From: SFHK01 sp964554795
GTDB lineage: Bacteria > Bacillota > Clostridia > Christensenellales > Aristaeellaceae
NCBI GenBank assembly: GCA_964554795.1
Contig: CAZKQB010000004.1
Coordinates: forward strand, 35,758-99,757
DNA length: 64,000 bases
Direction of reading: 5' to 3'
A model generated the notes under the pieces. That model saw only the letters and a program-made list of their open reading frames with translations. It had not been told where the DNA came from and did not search any database. Positions 16,544-25,047 of this stretch are shown piece by piece; position 1 is the first letter of the stretch, and each line of letters begins with the position of its first letter. The position numbers were made by a program, and so were the translations under genes.

Positions 16544-17265
16544 GAATGCTGTCCTTTGCCCGGCGCACGGCAAAGGAGATTCTGCGCGACCCGCTGAACC
16601 TTGCCTTTGGCCTTGGCTTTCCCGTGGCGTTGATTCTTCTAATGAGCGCCATCCAGGCCAATGTTCCCGCGCCGGTTTTCGAAATCAGAAGCCTTGCGCC
16701 CGGCATTTCGGTTTTTGGTCTGTCGTTCATGACGTTGTTTTCGGCTACGCTCGTGGCGCGAGACCGCGAAACAGCGTTCCTCGAGCGGCTCTACACTACG
16801 CCCATGAAGGCGACGGATTTTATCCTCGGTTACATGCTTCCGATGCTTCCGATTGCCATGGCGCAGACGACCGTGTGCTACCTGCTGGCCGTCGTTCTCG
16901 GTCTTCCGTTCTCGGTCTCCATCCTGTACGGAATCCTGCTGAACCTGCCCGCCGCACTGTTTTTCATTGCGCTGGGTCTATTGTGCGGAAGCCTGTTTAC
17001 CGTAAAGCAGGTCGGCGGCCTCTGCGGCGCGCTGCTTACCAATCTTTCCGCATGGCTCTCTGGCGCATGGTTCGATGTGACGCTCGTTGGCGGCGTATTC
17101 GAAAAAATTGCCTCGGCGCTCCCATTCATGCACGCCGTTGAAATCCAGCGTGCGCTCATCGGAAACGCCTCCGCCGCCCTCGCCGGGCATCTTCTCTGGG
17201 TTGCGGCCTACGCTCTCCTTGCTCTCGTTGCCGCAGTCGGGATTTTTCTGCGCCGCATGAAATAG
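16540..17265 (+). CDS. ABC-2-type exporter permease
   Basis: 241 residues with about six hydrophobic segments, beginning with a cytosolic RRTAKEILRDPLNLAFGLGF that is typical of ABC-2 permeases. The start ATG at 16540 overlaps the ATPase stop; the longer frame upstream runs through the ATPase gene and is not used. It is the transmembrane partner of the preceding ATPase. Confidence 0.88.
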   Translation: MRMLSFARRTAKEILRDPLNLAFGLGFPVALILLMSAIQANVPAPVFEIRSLAPGISVFGLSFMTLFSATLVARDRETAFLERLYTTPMKATDFILGYMLPMLPIAMAQTTVCYLLAVVLGLPFSVSILYGILLNLPAALFFIALGLLCGSLFTVKQVGGLCGALLTNLSAWLSGAWFDVTLVGGVFEKIASALPFMHAVEIQRALIGNASAALAGHLLWVAAYALLALVAAVGIFLRRMK

Positions 17266-17273
17266 CCTATATG

Positions 17274-17312
17274 AACGCCGGTTCCCTTGCGAGGCGGGAG
17301 CGGGCGTTTTTT
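17274..17312 (+). terminator. Terminator of the TetR-ABC operon
   Basis: AACGCC and an inner TTCCC arm pair with GGGA and GGGCGTT, followed by six T. Nine nt after the permease stop. Confidence 0.8.
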
Positions 17313-17367
17313 GAATGCGAAATCGCGGCGGAATCCGGGCTTTGTTCAGACATTGTCTTCCTGCGAT

Positions 17368-17396
17368 TTGACGAACGGGGCAAAGAATGGTATAGT
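17368..17396 (+). promoter_or_regulatory. Promoter of the uridine-kinase-like gene
   Basis: TTGACG (17368-17373), 17-nt spacer, TATAGT (17391-17396), about 40 nt before the start codon. Confidence 0.75.
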
Positions 17397-17437
17397 ATGG
17401 GTGGGGCGGCCTGCGTCGCGCCGGAAAGGGATTTGCC

Positions 17438-19084
17438 ATGAGAATACGTTTGAATAATATACCGGTGGAAATCTCCGAAAACGAAAGCTATTTTGACGTA
17501 GCCTCGCGCCTGAATCAGGCGGAGGGCGCGCTGGCGGTGATGATAAAGGGTGAAACGCTGTCTCTGAATGCATCGGCGAGTCACGGCGACGCGACGCTTC
17601 TCACCTATCGGGATGAGGAGGGACGGCGCGTATACGAGCGCTCGCTTCGTTTTGTGCTGCTGCTGGCGTTTGAGCGCGCCTATCCGCAGGCGCGCGTGCG
17701 GTGCGAAAACTCGCTGGGCAACGGCGTATATGTGACGGTGCGCGGGCTGAAGCTGACGGAGGAGGTGCTTGGCACGGTCGAGGCGCAGATGCGCGAGATT
17801 GCTCAGGCAAACCTGCCGTTCACGCTGGTGCCTACGTCCCGCTCCGCCGCGATTCGCTATTTTGCCGGGCGCGGCGACGACGACAAGGTGAAGCTTTTGA
17901 AATATCGTCCCTACGAGCACTTCCGCATGTATGAGTGCGGCGGGATGATGGAATATTTCTACGGCGAAATGGCGCGCAGCACCGGCGACGTGCGCGTGTT
18001 TTCGCTGACGCTGCTGGACAGCGGCTTTGTGTTCATGCTGCCCGACCCTGAAAACCCCGCCGTGCCCAGCGCGTATAGGCCGATGCCGAAGCTCCTGTCC
18101 ACCTACCGCGAAAGCGCCCGCTGGCTGGAAATTCTGAACGTGGAAAACGCCGCCGACCTGAACGAGTTGACCGCGAGCGGCCATCTGCGCGAGTTCATTC
18201 GCGTAAACGAGGCGCTGATGGACCGTAAGATCTATGACATTGCCGACCGGATCGTGCACAGCCGTGCGCGGCTGGTGCTGATTGCGGGACCGTCGTCCTC
18301 CGGCAAGACTACGTTCTGCAACCGGCTGATGATCGCGCTGAAGGTTACCGGGCTTACGCCGGTGAAGCTTTCGCTGGACGACTACTATATTGACCGAGAC
18401 AAGATTCCGCTGGATGAGAACGGCCAGCCGGATCTGGAGTGCGTGGAATCACTGGATACGGAGCTGTTGGGGCACCAGCTCCGGCAGCTTCTGGAGGGCG
18501 AGCGCGTGAACGTGCCTACCTTCGACTTCAACGCCCAGAAGCGCAGCGACAAGACGCACGAGCTGATGGTCGACTCCACGTCCCCGATTCTGATCGAGGG
18601 TATTCATGGGCTGAACGACCGGCTGACGCCCGGAATTCCGCGCGAGGCGAAGTTCAAGATCTACATCAGCGCGCTGACGAACCTGAACATCGACGATCAC
18701 AACCGCATCCGCTCCACCGACGCGCGTTTGATTCGCCGCATCGTGCGCGACGCGGCTTCGCGCGGTACGCACCCGGAAAAGACGCTTCTAATGTGGTCAT
18801 CCGTGCGCCGGGGCGAGGATAAGAACATCTTCCCGTTCCAGGAGGACGCCGACGCGATGATCAATTCGTCGCTGGTGTATGAGCTGGCGGTTATGAAGAA
18901 ATACGTCTATCCGATGCTGACTGCGATCACGCCCGACGCGTCGTATTACACGCTGGCGCGCAGGCTTGTGAAGTTCCTCAACTATATACAGGCTGCCGAC
19001 GTAGAGGATGAAATTCCGCTCAACAGCCTGCTGCGCGAGTTTGTGGGCGGCAGCTGCTTTTACCGGGAGGAGGGAAAGGCATGA
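17438..19084 (+). CDS. Uridine-kinase-like P-loop kinase with N-terminal TGS/ThrRS-like domain
   Basis: 548 residues. Residues 1-60 resemble a TGS domain, and ~60-200 resemble the threonyl-tRNA synthetase second-additional domain (FRMYECGGMMEYFYGEM). The C-terminal half is a uridine kinase/phosphoribulokinase-type P-loop domain with Walker A AGPSSSGKTTF (~283-293), LSLDDYYIDR and IEGIHGLND. This fusion is a recognised conserved protein of Clostridia, often annotated as a nucleoside kinase, but its substrate is not established. Preceded by a good promoter; the next gene overlaps its stop by 4 nt. Confidence 0.88.
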   Translation: MRIRLNNIPVEISENESYFDVASRLNQAEGALAVMIKGETLSLNASASHGDATLLTYRDEEGRRVYERSLRFVLLLAFERAYPQARVRCENSLGNGVYVTVRGLKLTEEVLGTVEAQMREIAQANLPFTLVPTSRSAAIRYFAGRGDDDKVKLLKYRPYEHFRMYECGGMMEYFYGEMARSTGDVRVFSLTLLDSGFVFMLPDPENPAVPSAYRPMPKLLSTYRESARWLEILNVENAADLNELTASGHLREFIRVNEALMDRKIYDIADRIVHSRARLVLIAGPSSSGKTTFCNRLMIALKVTGLTPVKLSLDDYYIDRDKIPLDENGQPDLECVESLDTELLGHQLRQLLEGERVNVPTFDFNAQKRSDKTHELMVDSTSPILIEGIHGLNDRLTPGIPREAKFKIYISALTNLNIDDHNRIRSTDARLIRRIVRDAASRGTHPEKTLLMWSSVRRGEDKNIFPFQEDADAMINSSLVYELAVMKKYVYPMLTAITPDASYYTLARRLVKFLNYIQAADVEDEIPLNSLLREFVGGSCFYREEGKA

Positions 19085-19575
19085 AACGTGCGCTTGCGCT
19101 GATTCTATGTGTGCTTCTTCTGACGGGCGGTGCTTCGTGCGCCGAAGCGGCGCTCGTGCCCGTCGATGTGCAGGCCGTGTCTGAGCGCGCGCTTCCTCTG
19201 CTGGAGCTGCTTGCGGGCTGCGAAAGCTTTTACAGCTTTGACGCTGTGCCTGCGCCGGAGCTGGCAGGGGAAGCCGTTTGCGCCTATCGTTCCACGCATG
19301 CGGACGCGCCCGAGACGGATGAAATTCTGCGCGCGCTGTTTGCCTGCGAATGGGAAACGTTGCCGGAGATTCCCGATGCGCCGGTGCTTCTGCCCGCGCG
19401 CGTCACGCTGGAGGATGCGTACGAAGGCGCGACAGGCACGGTGATTGCCTGTGTAAAGGCGGAGCTGGACTATGGCGACGGCTTTGAATTTGCGTGGTAT
19501 GCCGAGTTCACCCTCGTGCCCGATGAAGCCGCCGAATACGGTGCGCGCGTTGAGCGGGCGCTGATTCCGGACTGA
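19081..19575 (+). CDS. Exported hypothetical protein
   Basis: 164 residues with a clear signal peptide (KRALALILCVLLLTGGASC, then AEAALVPV). The cysteine at residue ~20 (TGGASC) could be a weak lipobox. The mature part is acidic with few features. The start overlaps the stop of the uridine-kinase-like gene by 4 nt and has GGGAGGAGGG upstream, so the two are co-translated although they act in different compartments. No family recognised. Confidence 0.7.
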   Translation: MKRALALILCVLLLTGGASCAEAALVPVDVQAVSERALPLLELLAGCESFYSFDAVPAPELAGEAVCAYRSTHADAPETDEILRALFACEWETLPEIPDAPVLLPARVTLEDAYEGATGTVIACVKAELDYGDGFEFAWYAEFTLVPDEAAEYGARVERALIPD

Positions 19576-19585
19576 TTCGATACTC

Positions 19586-19867
19586 CGGCGGTTCCCGCCG
19601 CGGCAGGGAGAGGCGGCGATGTCCCGGAACCGATCCGAAGTTCAGGGGCTCCGTCCGCGGTGAGGCGGAGGTATCGTTTTCACGAAAATAAGCTGAAGCC
19701 CGGCGGTTCCCGCCGCGGCAGGGAGAGACGACGATGTCCCGGAACCGATTCGATACCCGGCGGTTCCGTCTGCGAGGGGAGAGAACTGTTTTCACGAAAA
19801 TAGGCTGAAGCCCGGCGGTTCCGTCCGCGATGAGGCAGAGGTATCGTTTTCACGAAAATAAGCTGAA
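19586..19867 (+). repeat. Intergenic array of structured direct repeats
   Basis: Modules recur between the exported protein and the DUF4317 gene. A GGCGGTTCC-type module begins near 19587, 19701, 19758 and 19813. A CAGGGAGA...ATGTCCCGGAACCGAT module occurs at ~19604 and ~19718, with a 114-bp period. A TTTTCACGAAAATA(A/G)GCTGAA module occurs at ~19677, ~19790 and ~19847. GGTTCC pairs with GGAACC and CGCCGC with GGCGGCG inside each unit, so transcripts would fold. No coding capacity is evident. Confidence 0.75.
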
Positions 19868-19903
19868 ACCCGACGCTCCGTGCAGAGAGGGAGCGCCGGG
19901 TTT
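19866..19903 (+). terminator. Hairpin closing the repeat array, probable terminator
   Basis: AAACCCG and CGCTCC pair with GGAGCG and CGGGTTT around a short loop. The tail is only weakly T-rich, so termination efficiency is uncertain. Confidence 0.5.
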
Positions 19904-19983
19904 CTGTATACGCCGAATGGAAACGGCGCTGCCTGGCAGGAAAGCATCCTTTAAAGCGTGCAGGAAATTTGCCGCTTCCGCGC

Positions 19984-20012
19984 TTGACGCGCGCGCGGCG
20001 ACGCGGTATGAT
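19984..20012 (+). promoter_or_regulatory. Promoter of the DUF4317 gene
   Basis: TTGACG (19984-19989), 17-nt spacer, TATGAT (20007-20012), 45 nt before the chosen start. Confidence 0.75.
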
Positions 20013-20056
20013 ATAGAGGGATGGATCCCCCAATATGCATTCATGAGGGCATTAAA

Positions 20057-21187
20057 ATGAATAAAAAGGATATTGCGCAGATTCGCCGCCGCTTGAACCC
20101 GGAGAGCCAGAATCCCGTGGTCATCTGCGGCTGCTATGTCAACGGCCAGAAGAACGTGGTTTCCGCGTTCCGGCGCTCACTGATCTCGCTTCCGCAGAGC
20201 GAAAGCGAAAAATACATGCAGATTTTCCGCCGTTCGCTGTCCGGCGATCTCGGTCGGAACCTTGTGCCGCTGTCCTTTCCTACCGATGAGGTGATGGACG
20301 GTGCGACGCATGCGCGCCTGATGCGTCTCAACCAGACGGCGCTGGACGATGACGAGGCTTTGAATGCGTTTTTTGACGCGATCATTGCCGGAACGCGCAT
20401 CGAAGGCAACTTCCTGATTCTCGTTCTGCACGACACCTACGATGTGCCGTTCAAGGCGCCGGCGGATGACGAGGCCGCGGGCGCAGAGAGCGAGACGGTA
20501 TTCAGCTATGTGCTGTGCGCGGTGTGCCCGGTAAAGCAGACGAAGCCGTGCCTGAGCTATTCCGCAAGCGAAAACGATTTCCACGCGCTCGACCCGGACT
20601 GGGTGGTTGCGTCGCCGGATATGGGTTTCCTGTTTCCTGCATTTGAGGACGGCGGCCCGAACATCCACTCCGCGCTGTTCTACACCCGCGATCTTGCCGA
20701 AAGCCATGACGATTTCGTCGCCGCCGCGCTGAACGCCAGCGCGTTTGCGCCTGCCGCAGAGCAGAAGGAGACCTTCAAAGCCGTGCTTAAGGAAGCGCTG
20801 GAGGACGAATGCAGCTTTGAGGTCGTCGAGGCTGTAAACGAGCATATTGTCAGCCGTCTGGAGGAGCAGAAGCAGGATAAGGAGGCCGAGCCTGCCCGCA
20901 TCGGCAAGCGCGAGGTGGAAAAGGTTTTGACGGATCTGGGCGTGTCTCCGGAGCGTACACAGAGCTTCTCGGAGCGCTTCGACGAGGAGTTCGGCCTTGG
21001 AAACGACCTGCCTGCCGCCGGGATTGCCGACGACAAGCAAATGGAGCTGCGCACGGGCGAGGTTACAATCAAGGTGAACCCCGGCTGCGCGGGGCTCGTG
21101 GAAACCCGAACGATTGACGGCGTGAAATACATCCTCATCCGCGCGGACGAGGGCGTGTGCGTAAACGGCGTCAATGTGGACATCTGA
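20057..21187 (+). CDS. DUF4317 domain protein
   Basis: 376 residues. The N-terminus KKDIAQIRRRLNPES...CGCYVNGQKNVVSAF...LP matches the DUF4317 pattern, a cytoplasmic family common in Clostridia with no known function. Further family-like parts are SLSGDLGRNLVPLSFPTDEV and the C-terminal VEKVLTDLGVSPERTQSFS. No signal peptide or membrane segment. The ATG at 20057 has GAGGG upstream. It is followed 24 nt later by a DUF1294 gene and probably co-transcribed with it. Confidence 0.9.
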   Translation: MNKKDIAQIRRRLNPESQNPVVICGCYVNGQKNVVSAFRRSLISLPQSESEKYMQIFRRSLSGDLGRNLVPLSFPTDEVMDGATHARLMRLNQTALDDDEALNAFFDAIIAGTRIEGNFLILVLHDTYDVPFKAPADDEAAGAESETVFSYVLCAVCPVKQTKPCLSYSASENDFHALDPDWVVASPDMGFLFPAFEDGGPNIHSALFYTRDLAESHDDFVAAALNASAFAPAAEQKETFKAVLKEALEDECSFEVVEAVNEHIVSRLEEQKQDKEAEPARIGKREVEKVLTDLGVSPERTQSFSERFDEEFGLGNDLPAAGIADDKQMELRTGEVTIKVNPGCAGLVETRTIDGVKYILIRADEGVCVNGVNVDI

Positions 21188-21211
21188 TTTACGAAAGCGG
21201 GAGGAATGCGC

Positions 21212-21490
21212 ATGAAAGCCCTGTTTACTGCCTGTCTGGCTGCGGAAATTCTGATGAGCCTTGTAAGCTTCTGCTTCTATGCCTACGATAAGCGCCAGGC
21301 AAAAGCCGGCGGATGGCGTGTTCCGGAGCGCACGCTTTTGCTGCTCGCGCTCGCCTTCGGCGCGCCCGGCGCGCTGGCAGGCATGCGCGTGATGCACCAT
21401 AAAACGCTGAAAAAGTGCTTTACCGTGACCGTCCCCGCCCTTCTTGTGCTTCAGCTCGTTCTTTTGGGTTACCTTTTCTCGCGGATATAG
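21212..21490 (+). CDS. DUF1294 small membrane protein
   Basis: 92 residues with three hydrophobic segments. The signature FCFYAYDKRQAKAGGWRVPE, LLLALAFGAPGALAGM and HHKTLKKCF identify DUF1294. Function unknown; an integral membrane protein. The ATG at 21212 is chosen because GGAGG lies seven bases before it; an ATG at 21206 is too close to that motif. Confidence 0.9.
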   Translation: MKALFTACLAAEILMSLVSFCFYAYDKRQAKAGGWRVPERTLLLLALAFGAPGALAGMRVMHHKTLKKCFTVTVPALLVLQLVLLGYLFSRI

Positions 21491-21510
21491 GGAAACAAAC
21501 CCGTCTCGCG

Positions 21511-21592
21511 GAGGGAACCACAGTCTTCGAATTGCGCGAAGCAACCGCGCGCGGCCGATGATAGCTGCGCGCGGTTTCGCGATGCGATTCAG
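21511..21592 (+). repeat. 82-bp direct repeat, copy 1
   Basis: Identical to 21707-21788 at 81 of 82 positions. It contains an AACCGCGCGC/GCGCGCGGTT stem and a CTTCG...CGAAG stem, so it could fold as a structured RNA. No coding frame is conserved. Not recognised. Confidence 0.85.
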
Positions 21593-21593
21593 A

Positions 21594-21622
21594 AAAACGG
21601 GTCGGCCTTGCCGACTCGTTTT
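21594..21622 (+). terminator. Intrinsic terminator after the DUF1294 gene
   Basis: Twelve-pair stem, AAAACGGGTCGGC with GCCGACTCGTTTT, and a 3-nt loop. The T run is within the 3' arm. Confidence 0.7.
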
Positions 21623-21632
21623 ATAGAAACGG

Positions 21633-21675
21633 AGCTCCGCGCGCTTCAGCCTGCGCTGCGGAGCTTTCCTTTTTA
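21633..21675 (+). terminator. Second tandem terminator
   Basis: AGCTCCGC (21633-21640) pairs with GCGGAGCT (21658-21665) and is followed by TTCCTTTTT. It lies between the two 82-bp repeat copies. Confidence 0.75.
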
Positions 21676-21706
21676 GTGGATGTGGGGGCAGATCCGTTGC
21701 GCGAGG

Positions 21707-21788
21707 GAGGGAACCACAGTCTTCGAATTGCGCGAAGCAACCGCGCGCGGCCGATGATAGCTGCGCGCGGTTTCGCGATGCCATTCAG
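21707..21788 (+). repeat. 82-bp direct repeat, copy 2
   Basis: Second copy of the element at 21511-21592, 196 bp downstream, differing at one position near the 3' end. The following 21789-21976 holds no recognisable gene. Confidence 0.85.
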
Positions 21789-21976
21789 GAAACGGGGCTT
21801 CAGCTCGTTAATACAGGTAAGTCAACGGGGCAAAAGCGCCGGTTTAGTTGGCGGAGGTTTATGGCTCCGCATGAGAACAGAGAGGTCCCTGCCTATCAGT
21901 ATCTTTGTGATCGAAAAAAGTACATGTCCCCCAAAAGTATCAATCAGAGCCGTATGATTAAAATGTGCGGAAGCGC

Positions 21977-22035
21977 AAAAATGCTCCCCCTGATAGGACG
22001 CTCGAATTTCTGTTCGGGCGTCTGTCATGGGGAGC
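21977..22035 (-). terminator. Terminator of the propeller ABC operon
   Basis: Minus-strand GCTCCCC arm, inner GACGCCCGAA/TTCGAGCGTC stem and GGGGAGC arm, then ATTTTTG. About 27 nt after the last permease stop. Confidence 0.8.
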
Positions 22036-22061
22036 GTAGTACCTTCAAGGAAGGACTGACT

Positions 22062-22955
22062 TTATGCCTTCACCGCGCCGGAGGTAATGCCCTCAATGTA
22101 CAGGCGGGAGCTGGCGAGGAACATGACCAGAAGCGGGATGGTCGCCATTACAAAGCCTGCGATCATGGCGCCCATGTTGGTGGCGGATTGGCTGGTTTGG
22201 AATACGCGCACGGCCACGGAGATGACCTGCCGGGAGTTGGTGGAGATAACCAGCAGCGGCCAGATGAAATCGCCATAGAAGTTGATCAGGTTCATAACCG
22301 TCAGCGTTGCCAGAATCGGCTTGGCCAGCGGAATGGCGATGCGGTAGTAGGCCTGGAATTCCGTCGCGCCATCGATGCGTGCCGCCTCAAACAGAGAGGC
22401 AGGCTGCGCGGAAATGAACGTGCGGCACAGGTACATGCCCATGATTTGCCCGCCCGATGCCCATGGGAACCACAGAGAGAACCACGTATCGGTCAGCTTC
22501 AGGCGCTGCATCAGCTTGAACGACGGCGTGAGCGTCAGAACGCCCGGAATCATCATCAGCGCCATCATCGCCATAAACAGGAAGTTCTTCAGCGGGAAGT
22601 CAAGCCGGGCGAACACGTATCCGGAGGCGCTGGAAAGGATGACGGTCAGCAGCGTGCCGACGGCAACGGTTACGAGCGAGTTGACCATGTTTTGAATCAG
22701 CTGCTGCCATGCGACGGAATAGTTCTCCCACGCAGGCGGGTTCGGCCACGCCCAGAAGTCCAGCTTGATCTGAATGTTCTCCTTCAGCGACAGGAAGAGC
22801 ATTAGCATGATCGGGATGAACGCCAGCAGCACGATGATGATCGTCAGCACGTTGATCAGCGTCTGGAAGGATATGGTGCGCAGCAGCTTGGCACGCTTTG
22901 CCCTCTGCGCCTTCTGCAAAGTGGAGACGGGGGTAATTTTCTGGATTTGACTCAT
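22062..22955 (-). CDS. Sugar ABC transporter permease, MalG-like
   Basis: 297 residues. About six membrane segments after a Lys/Arg-rich cytosolic N-terminus, and the EAA loop FEAARIDGATEFQAYYRIAI that contacts the ATPase. Belongs to the CUT1 family of carbohydrate importers. It is the third gene of an operon after the binding protein and the propeller-permease, separated by 15 nt. No ATPase gene is in this operon, so a shared MsmX-type ATPase encoded elsewhere is likely, as in many Bacillota. Confidence 0.93.
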   Translation of the reverse strand: MSQIQKITPVSTLQKAQRAKRAKLLRTISFQTLINVLTIIIVLLAFIPIMLMLFLSLKENIQIKLDFWAWPNPPAWENYSVAWQQLIQNMVNSLVTVAVGTLLTVILSSASGYVFARLDFPLKNFLFMAMMALMMIPGVLTLTPSFKLMQRLKLTDTWFSLWFPWASGGQIMGMYLCRTFISAQPASLFEAARIDGATEFQAYYRIAIPLAKPILATLTVMNLINFYGDFIWPLLVISTNSRQVISVAVRVFQTSQSATNMGAMIAGFVMATIPLLVMFLASSRLYIEGITSGAVKA

Positions 22956-22970
22956 CGGTGTTCCCTCCCT

Positions 22971-24977
22971 TCAGCTCAGCGCTTCGTCGGTCTTGATCTT
23001 CATGTTCAGAATGGTTCCGGCCAGAATGGCGATGAACATCACCAGACCCAGCGCGCATGCGTAACCATACTGCCCAAGCCGCGTGGCGTTCATATACAGC
23101 TCAAAGCCGGGCACATAGGTTGCAAATCCGGGTCCGCCGTCGGTCAGCAGCAGCACGGAGCCGTAATCCTGAATGGAGCTGATGAACGTGAGGATCAGAA
23201 TCATCTTGATCTGCGGCATCAGAAGCGGCAGGTGGATGCGTGTCAGGTTCCAGAAGGGGTTCGAGCCGTCCACGCGCGCTGCCTCGAACAGGTCGGCGGG
23301 AATGTTGATGAGTCCGCCGTAGAACACGAGGAATGCGAACGAATTCACCCACGGGAAGCCCATGAAGATCAGCGCCCACAGCGCGGTATCCTCTCGGCCC
23401 AGCCAGCTGCATTGCAGATCCGAACGCCCGATCATCTCCAGCACCTTGTTGATCAGGCCGGTTGCGGGGTCATAAATCTGCTTCCACATGAGCGTGGAGA
23501 CTACGCCGGGCACGACCATCGGCAGCACGAGCAGGAAACGGTACCAGTAGCGCGCGCGGTTGCTGCCGTTGGCAAACACCAGCTCCGCCACGACCAAGGG
23601 CACAATCAGCTTTAGGAAGTTGAAGGCCATGATGATCAGCATGTTCTTCACGCCCAGCAGGAAGTATCCCTCGCTGAGCATCTTGGCGAAGTTGTCAAGG
23701 CCGACGAACTTCACGTCGCGCATTGAGTTGGTGTTCTGGTTCCAGTCCGTAAAGGCGAACCAGAAGGCCTGCCCGACGGGGATATAGTTAAAGATAATAA
23801 TCAGTGCGAACGACGGCAGCAGCAGGAAATACGCCGTGCGATGCCGCCACGCCGACTTGCAGAAGGCATAGAACGTGCCTCTCGAGTGACCGAAGGTCAG
23901 CACCCATGCCATGAATGCAAGCAGAGGCAGCGTAAACATTGCCGTTTTCGCGATCTGGCGCACGCGTGTGTATGCGGACAGATGCGCTGCGGCGGACATA
24001 TCCAGCGAATACAGCTCGGTGCTCAGCGGCACGACGAAGCTGTATTCCCCGTCGATTACTACGTCGGCAATCGCGCTGGGCAGGCGCTTGTAGAAGATGG
24101 TCTTTCCGGTCTCGTCAAACACGAACACGTCGCCCTCGCGGGTGCCGGCGGCGACCATCGTGCCGTCGCGCGAGATGGAAACGGCGCGGCCGTCGCTGTC
24201 CAGATTGCTCATGCCAACCTTGAACTGCTCGTTTAGATTGCTGTCGTAGCAGGCGACCCAGCCGCCGTTGTCGGTTGCAACTACGCGGCCGGTGTCCTCG
24301 GACACGTCAAGAGCGTAGATTTCCTTGCTTAGAGTTGCCTCCGCAAGCACGTTGCCCTGCATGTCCGCGTGGTATAGGCGCTTGTTGCAATAATAAAAGC
24401 TCTGGCAGTCCGGCGCAAAGGCGCAACCGTTCGCCGGCTTGATCGTCGGCGTGGTTGCGACGATCAAGCCTTCATCATTATATATTCTCACGAAGCCCTT
24501 GCCCGCGTTCACCTTTTCGGCGACAAGCAGCAAACCGCTTTCCTCGTTATAGTCGATGTCATTGACGATGGCCTTGCAGTCAATCGTGCGGATTTCTGTG
24601 CCGGTCGCACCGTCCAGTATGTAGATTTGCCTACCCTGGCTGCCTGCGATAATGCGGCTGTTTGCGTTGTCATACACAATGGCGCTCACGGCGCCCTTCG
24701 TCGGGAAGCGCCAGATCTCGTTGTCGTCCGCGTCCACGCAGACGATGGTATCCTTATATGTGCCCAGATAGGTATAGCCCAGCACGCGGGAATACGTTAC
24801 GCGGTTGTTCTGAAGCTCACTTCCATAGGGAAGCCGATTCACGATGTTCAGCTGGTGATCCGCAAAGACATACGTGGCGACGGAAGCGCCCAGCGCAAAC
24901 GTGAGCACAATCGCAAGAATCAGATACGCCGTAATTCGCTTAAGCTGCGGCTGCCTTTTTTTTCGAGTGTTCGCCAT
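22971..24977 (-). CDS. Beta-propeller/ABC permease fusion (MalF-like)
   Basis: 668 residues. TM1 at ~15-39; then ~290 residues of propeller-like repeats at ~45-335 with recurrent blades such as DTIVCVDADDNEIWRFP, IYILDGATGTEIRTID, WVACYDSNLNEQFKVG and VFVFDETGKTIFYKRLP (PQQ/WD40-like). TM2 is at ~345-365. A MalF-type permease of six segments spans ~380-668, with the EAA loop EAARVDGSNPFWNLTRIHLP at ~565-584. With a Lys/Arg-rich cytosolic N-terminus, the propeller faces outside. The ATG at 24977 has AGGAGG eight bases upstream; the open extension beyond it is in the preceding intergenic DNA. Normal MalF homologues are ~300 residues. Frame is continuous, so this is a genuine fusion. Confidence 0.9.
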   Translation of the reverse strand: MANTRKKRQPQLKRITAYLILAIVLTFALGASVATYVFADHQLNIVNRLPYGSELQNNRVTYSRVLGYTYLGTYKDTIVCVDADDNEIWRFPTKGAVSAIVYDNANSRIIAGSQGRQIYILDGATGTEIRTIDCKAIVNDIDYNEESGLLLVAEKVNAGKGFVRIYNDEGLIVATTPTIKPANGCAFAPDCQSFYYCNKRLYHADMQGNVLAEATLSKEIYALDVSEDTGRVVATDNGGWVACYDSNLNEQFKVGMSNLDSDGRAVSISRDGTMVAAGTREGDVFVFDETGKTIFYKRLPSAIADVVIDGEYSFVVPLSTELYSLDMSAAAHLSAYTRVRQIAKTAMFTLPLLAFMAWVLTFGHSRGTFYAFCKSAWRHRTAYFLLLPSFALIIIFNYIPVGQAFWFAFTDWNQNTNSMRDVKFVGLDNFAKMLSEGYFLLGVKNMLIIMAFNFLKLIVPLVVAELVFANGSNRARYWYRFLLVLPMVVPGVVSTLMWKQIYDPATGLINKVLEMIGRSDLQCSWLGREDTALWALIFMGFPWVNSFAFLVFYGGLINIPADLFEAARVDGSNPFWNLTRIHLPLLMPQIKMILILTFISSIQDYGSVLLLTDGGPGFATYVPGFELYMNATRLGQYGYACALGLVMFIAILAGTILNMKIKTDEALS

Positions 24978-25002
24978 GTTGAATGCCTCCTGAGGTGAAA
25001 AG

Positions 25003-25027
25003 AGGGGAGCGTGAAAGCCGCTCCCCT
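25003..25027 (-). other. GC-rich intercistronic hairpin after the binding-protein gene
   Basis: AGGGGAGCG pairs with CGCTCCCCT, seven-nt loop, no T tail, between the binding protein stop and the propeller-permease Shine-Dalgarno. Probably a 3'-end stabiliser or partial terminator that lets the binding protein be made in excess. Confidence 0.7.
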
Positions 25028-25047
25028 CCGAATGGGTTCCTATGGGA

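Noticed and set aside
19586..19867. Possible CRISPR array
   Set aside because: Modules are irregularly spaced, imperfect, and separated by similar rather than unique sequence. No cas genes are in the window.
20177..21784. A 535-codon minus-strand frame across the DUF4317 and DUF1294 genes and the 82-bp repeats
   Set aside because: It overlaps two well-supported genes in antisense, and its translation is rich in His, Arg and Gln with no domain.
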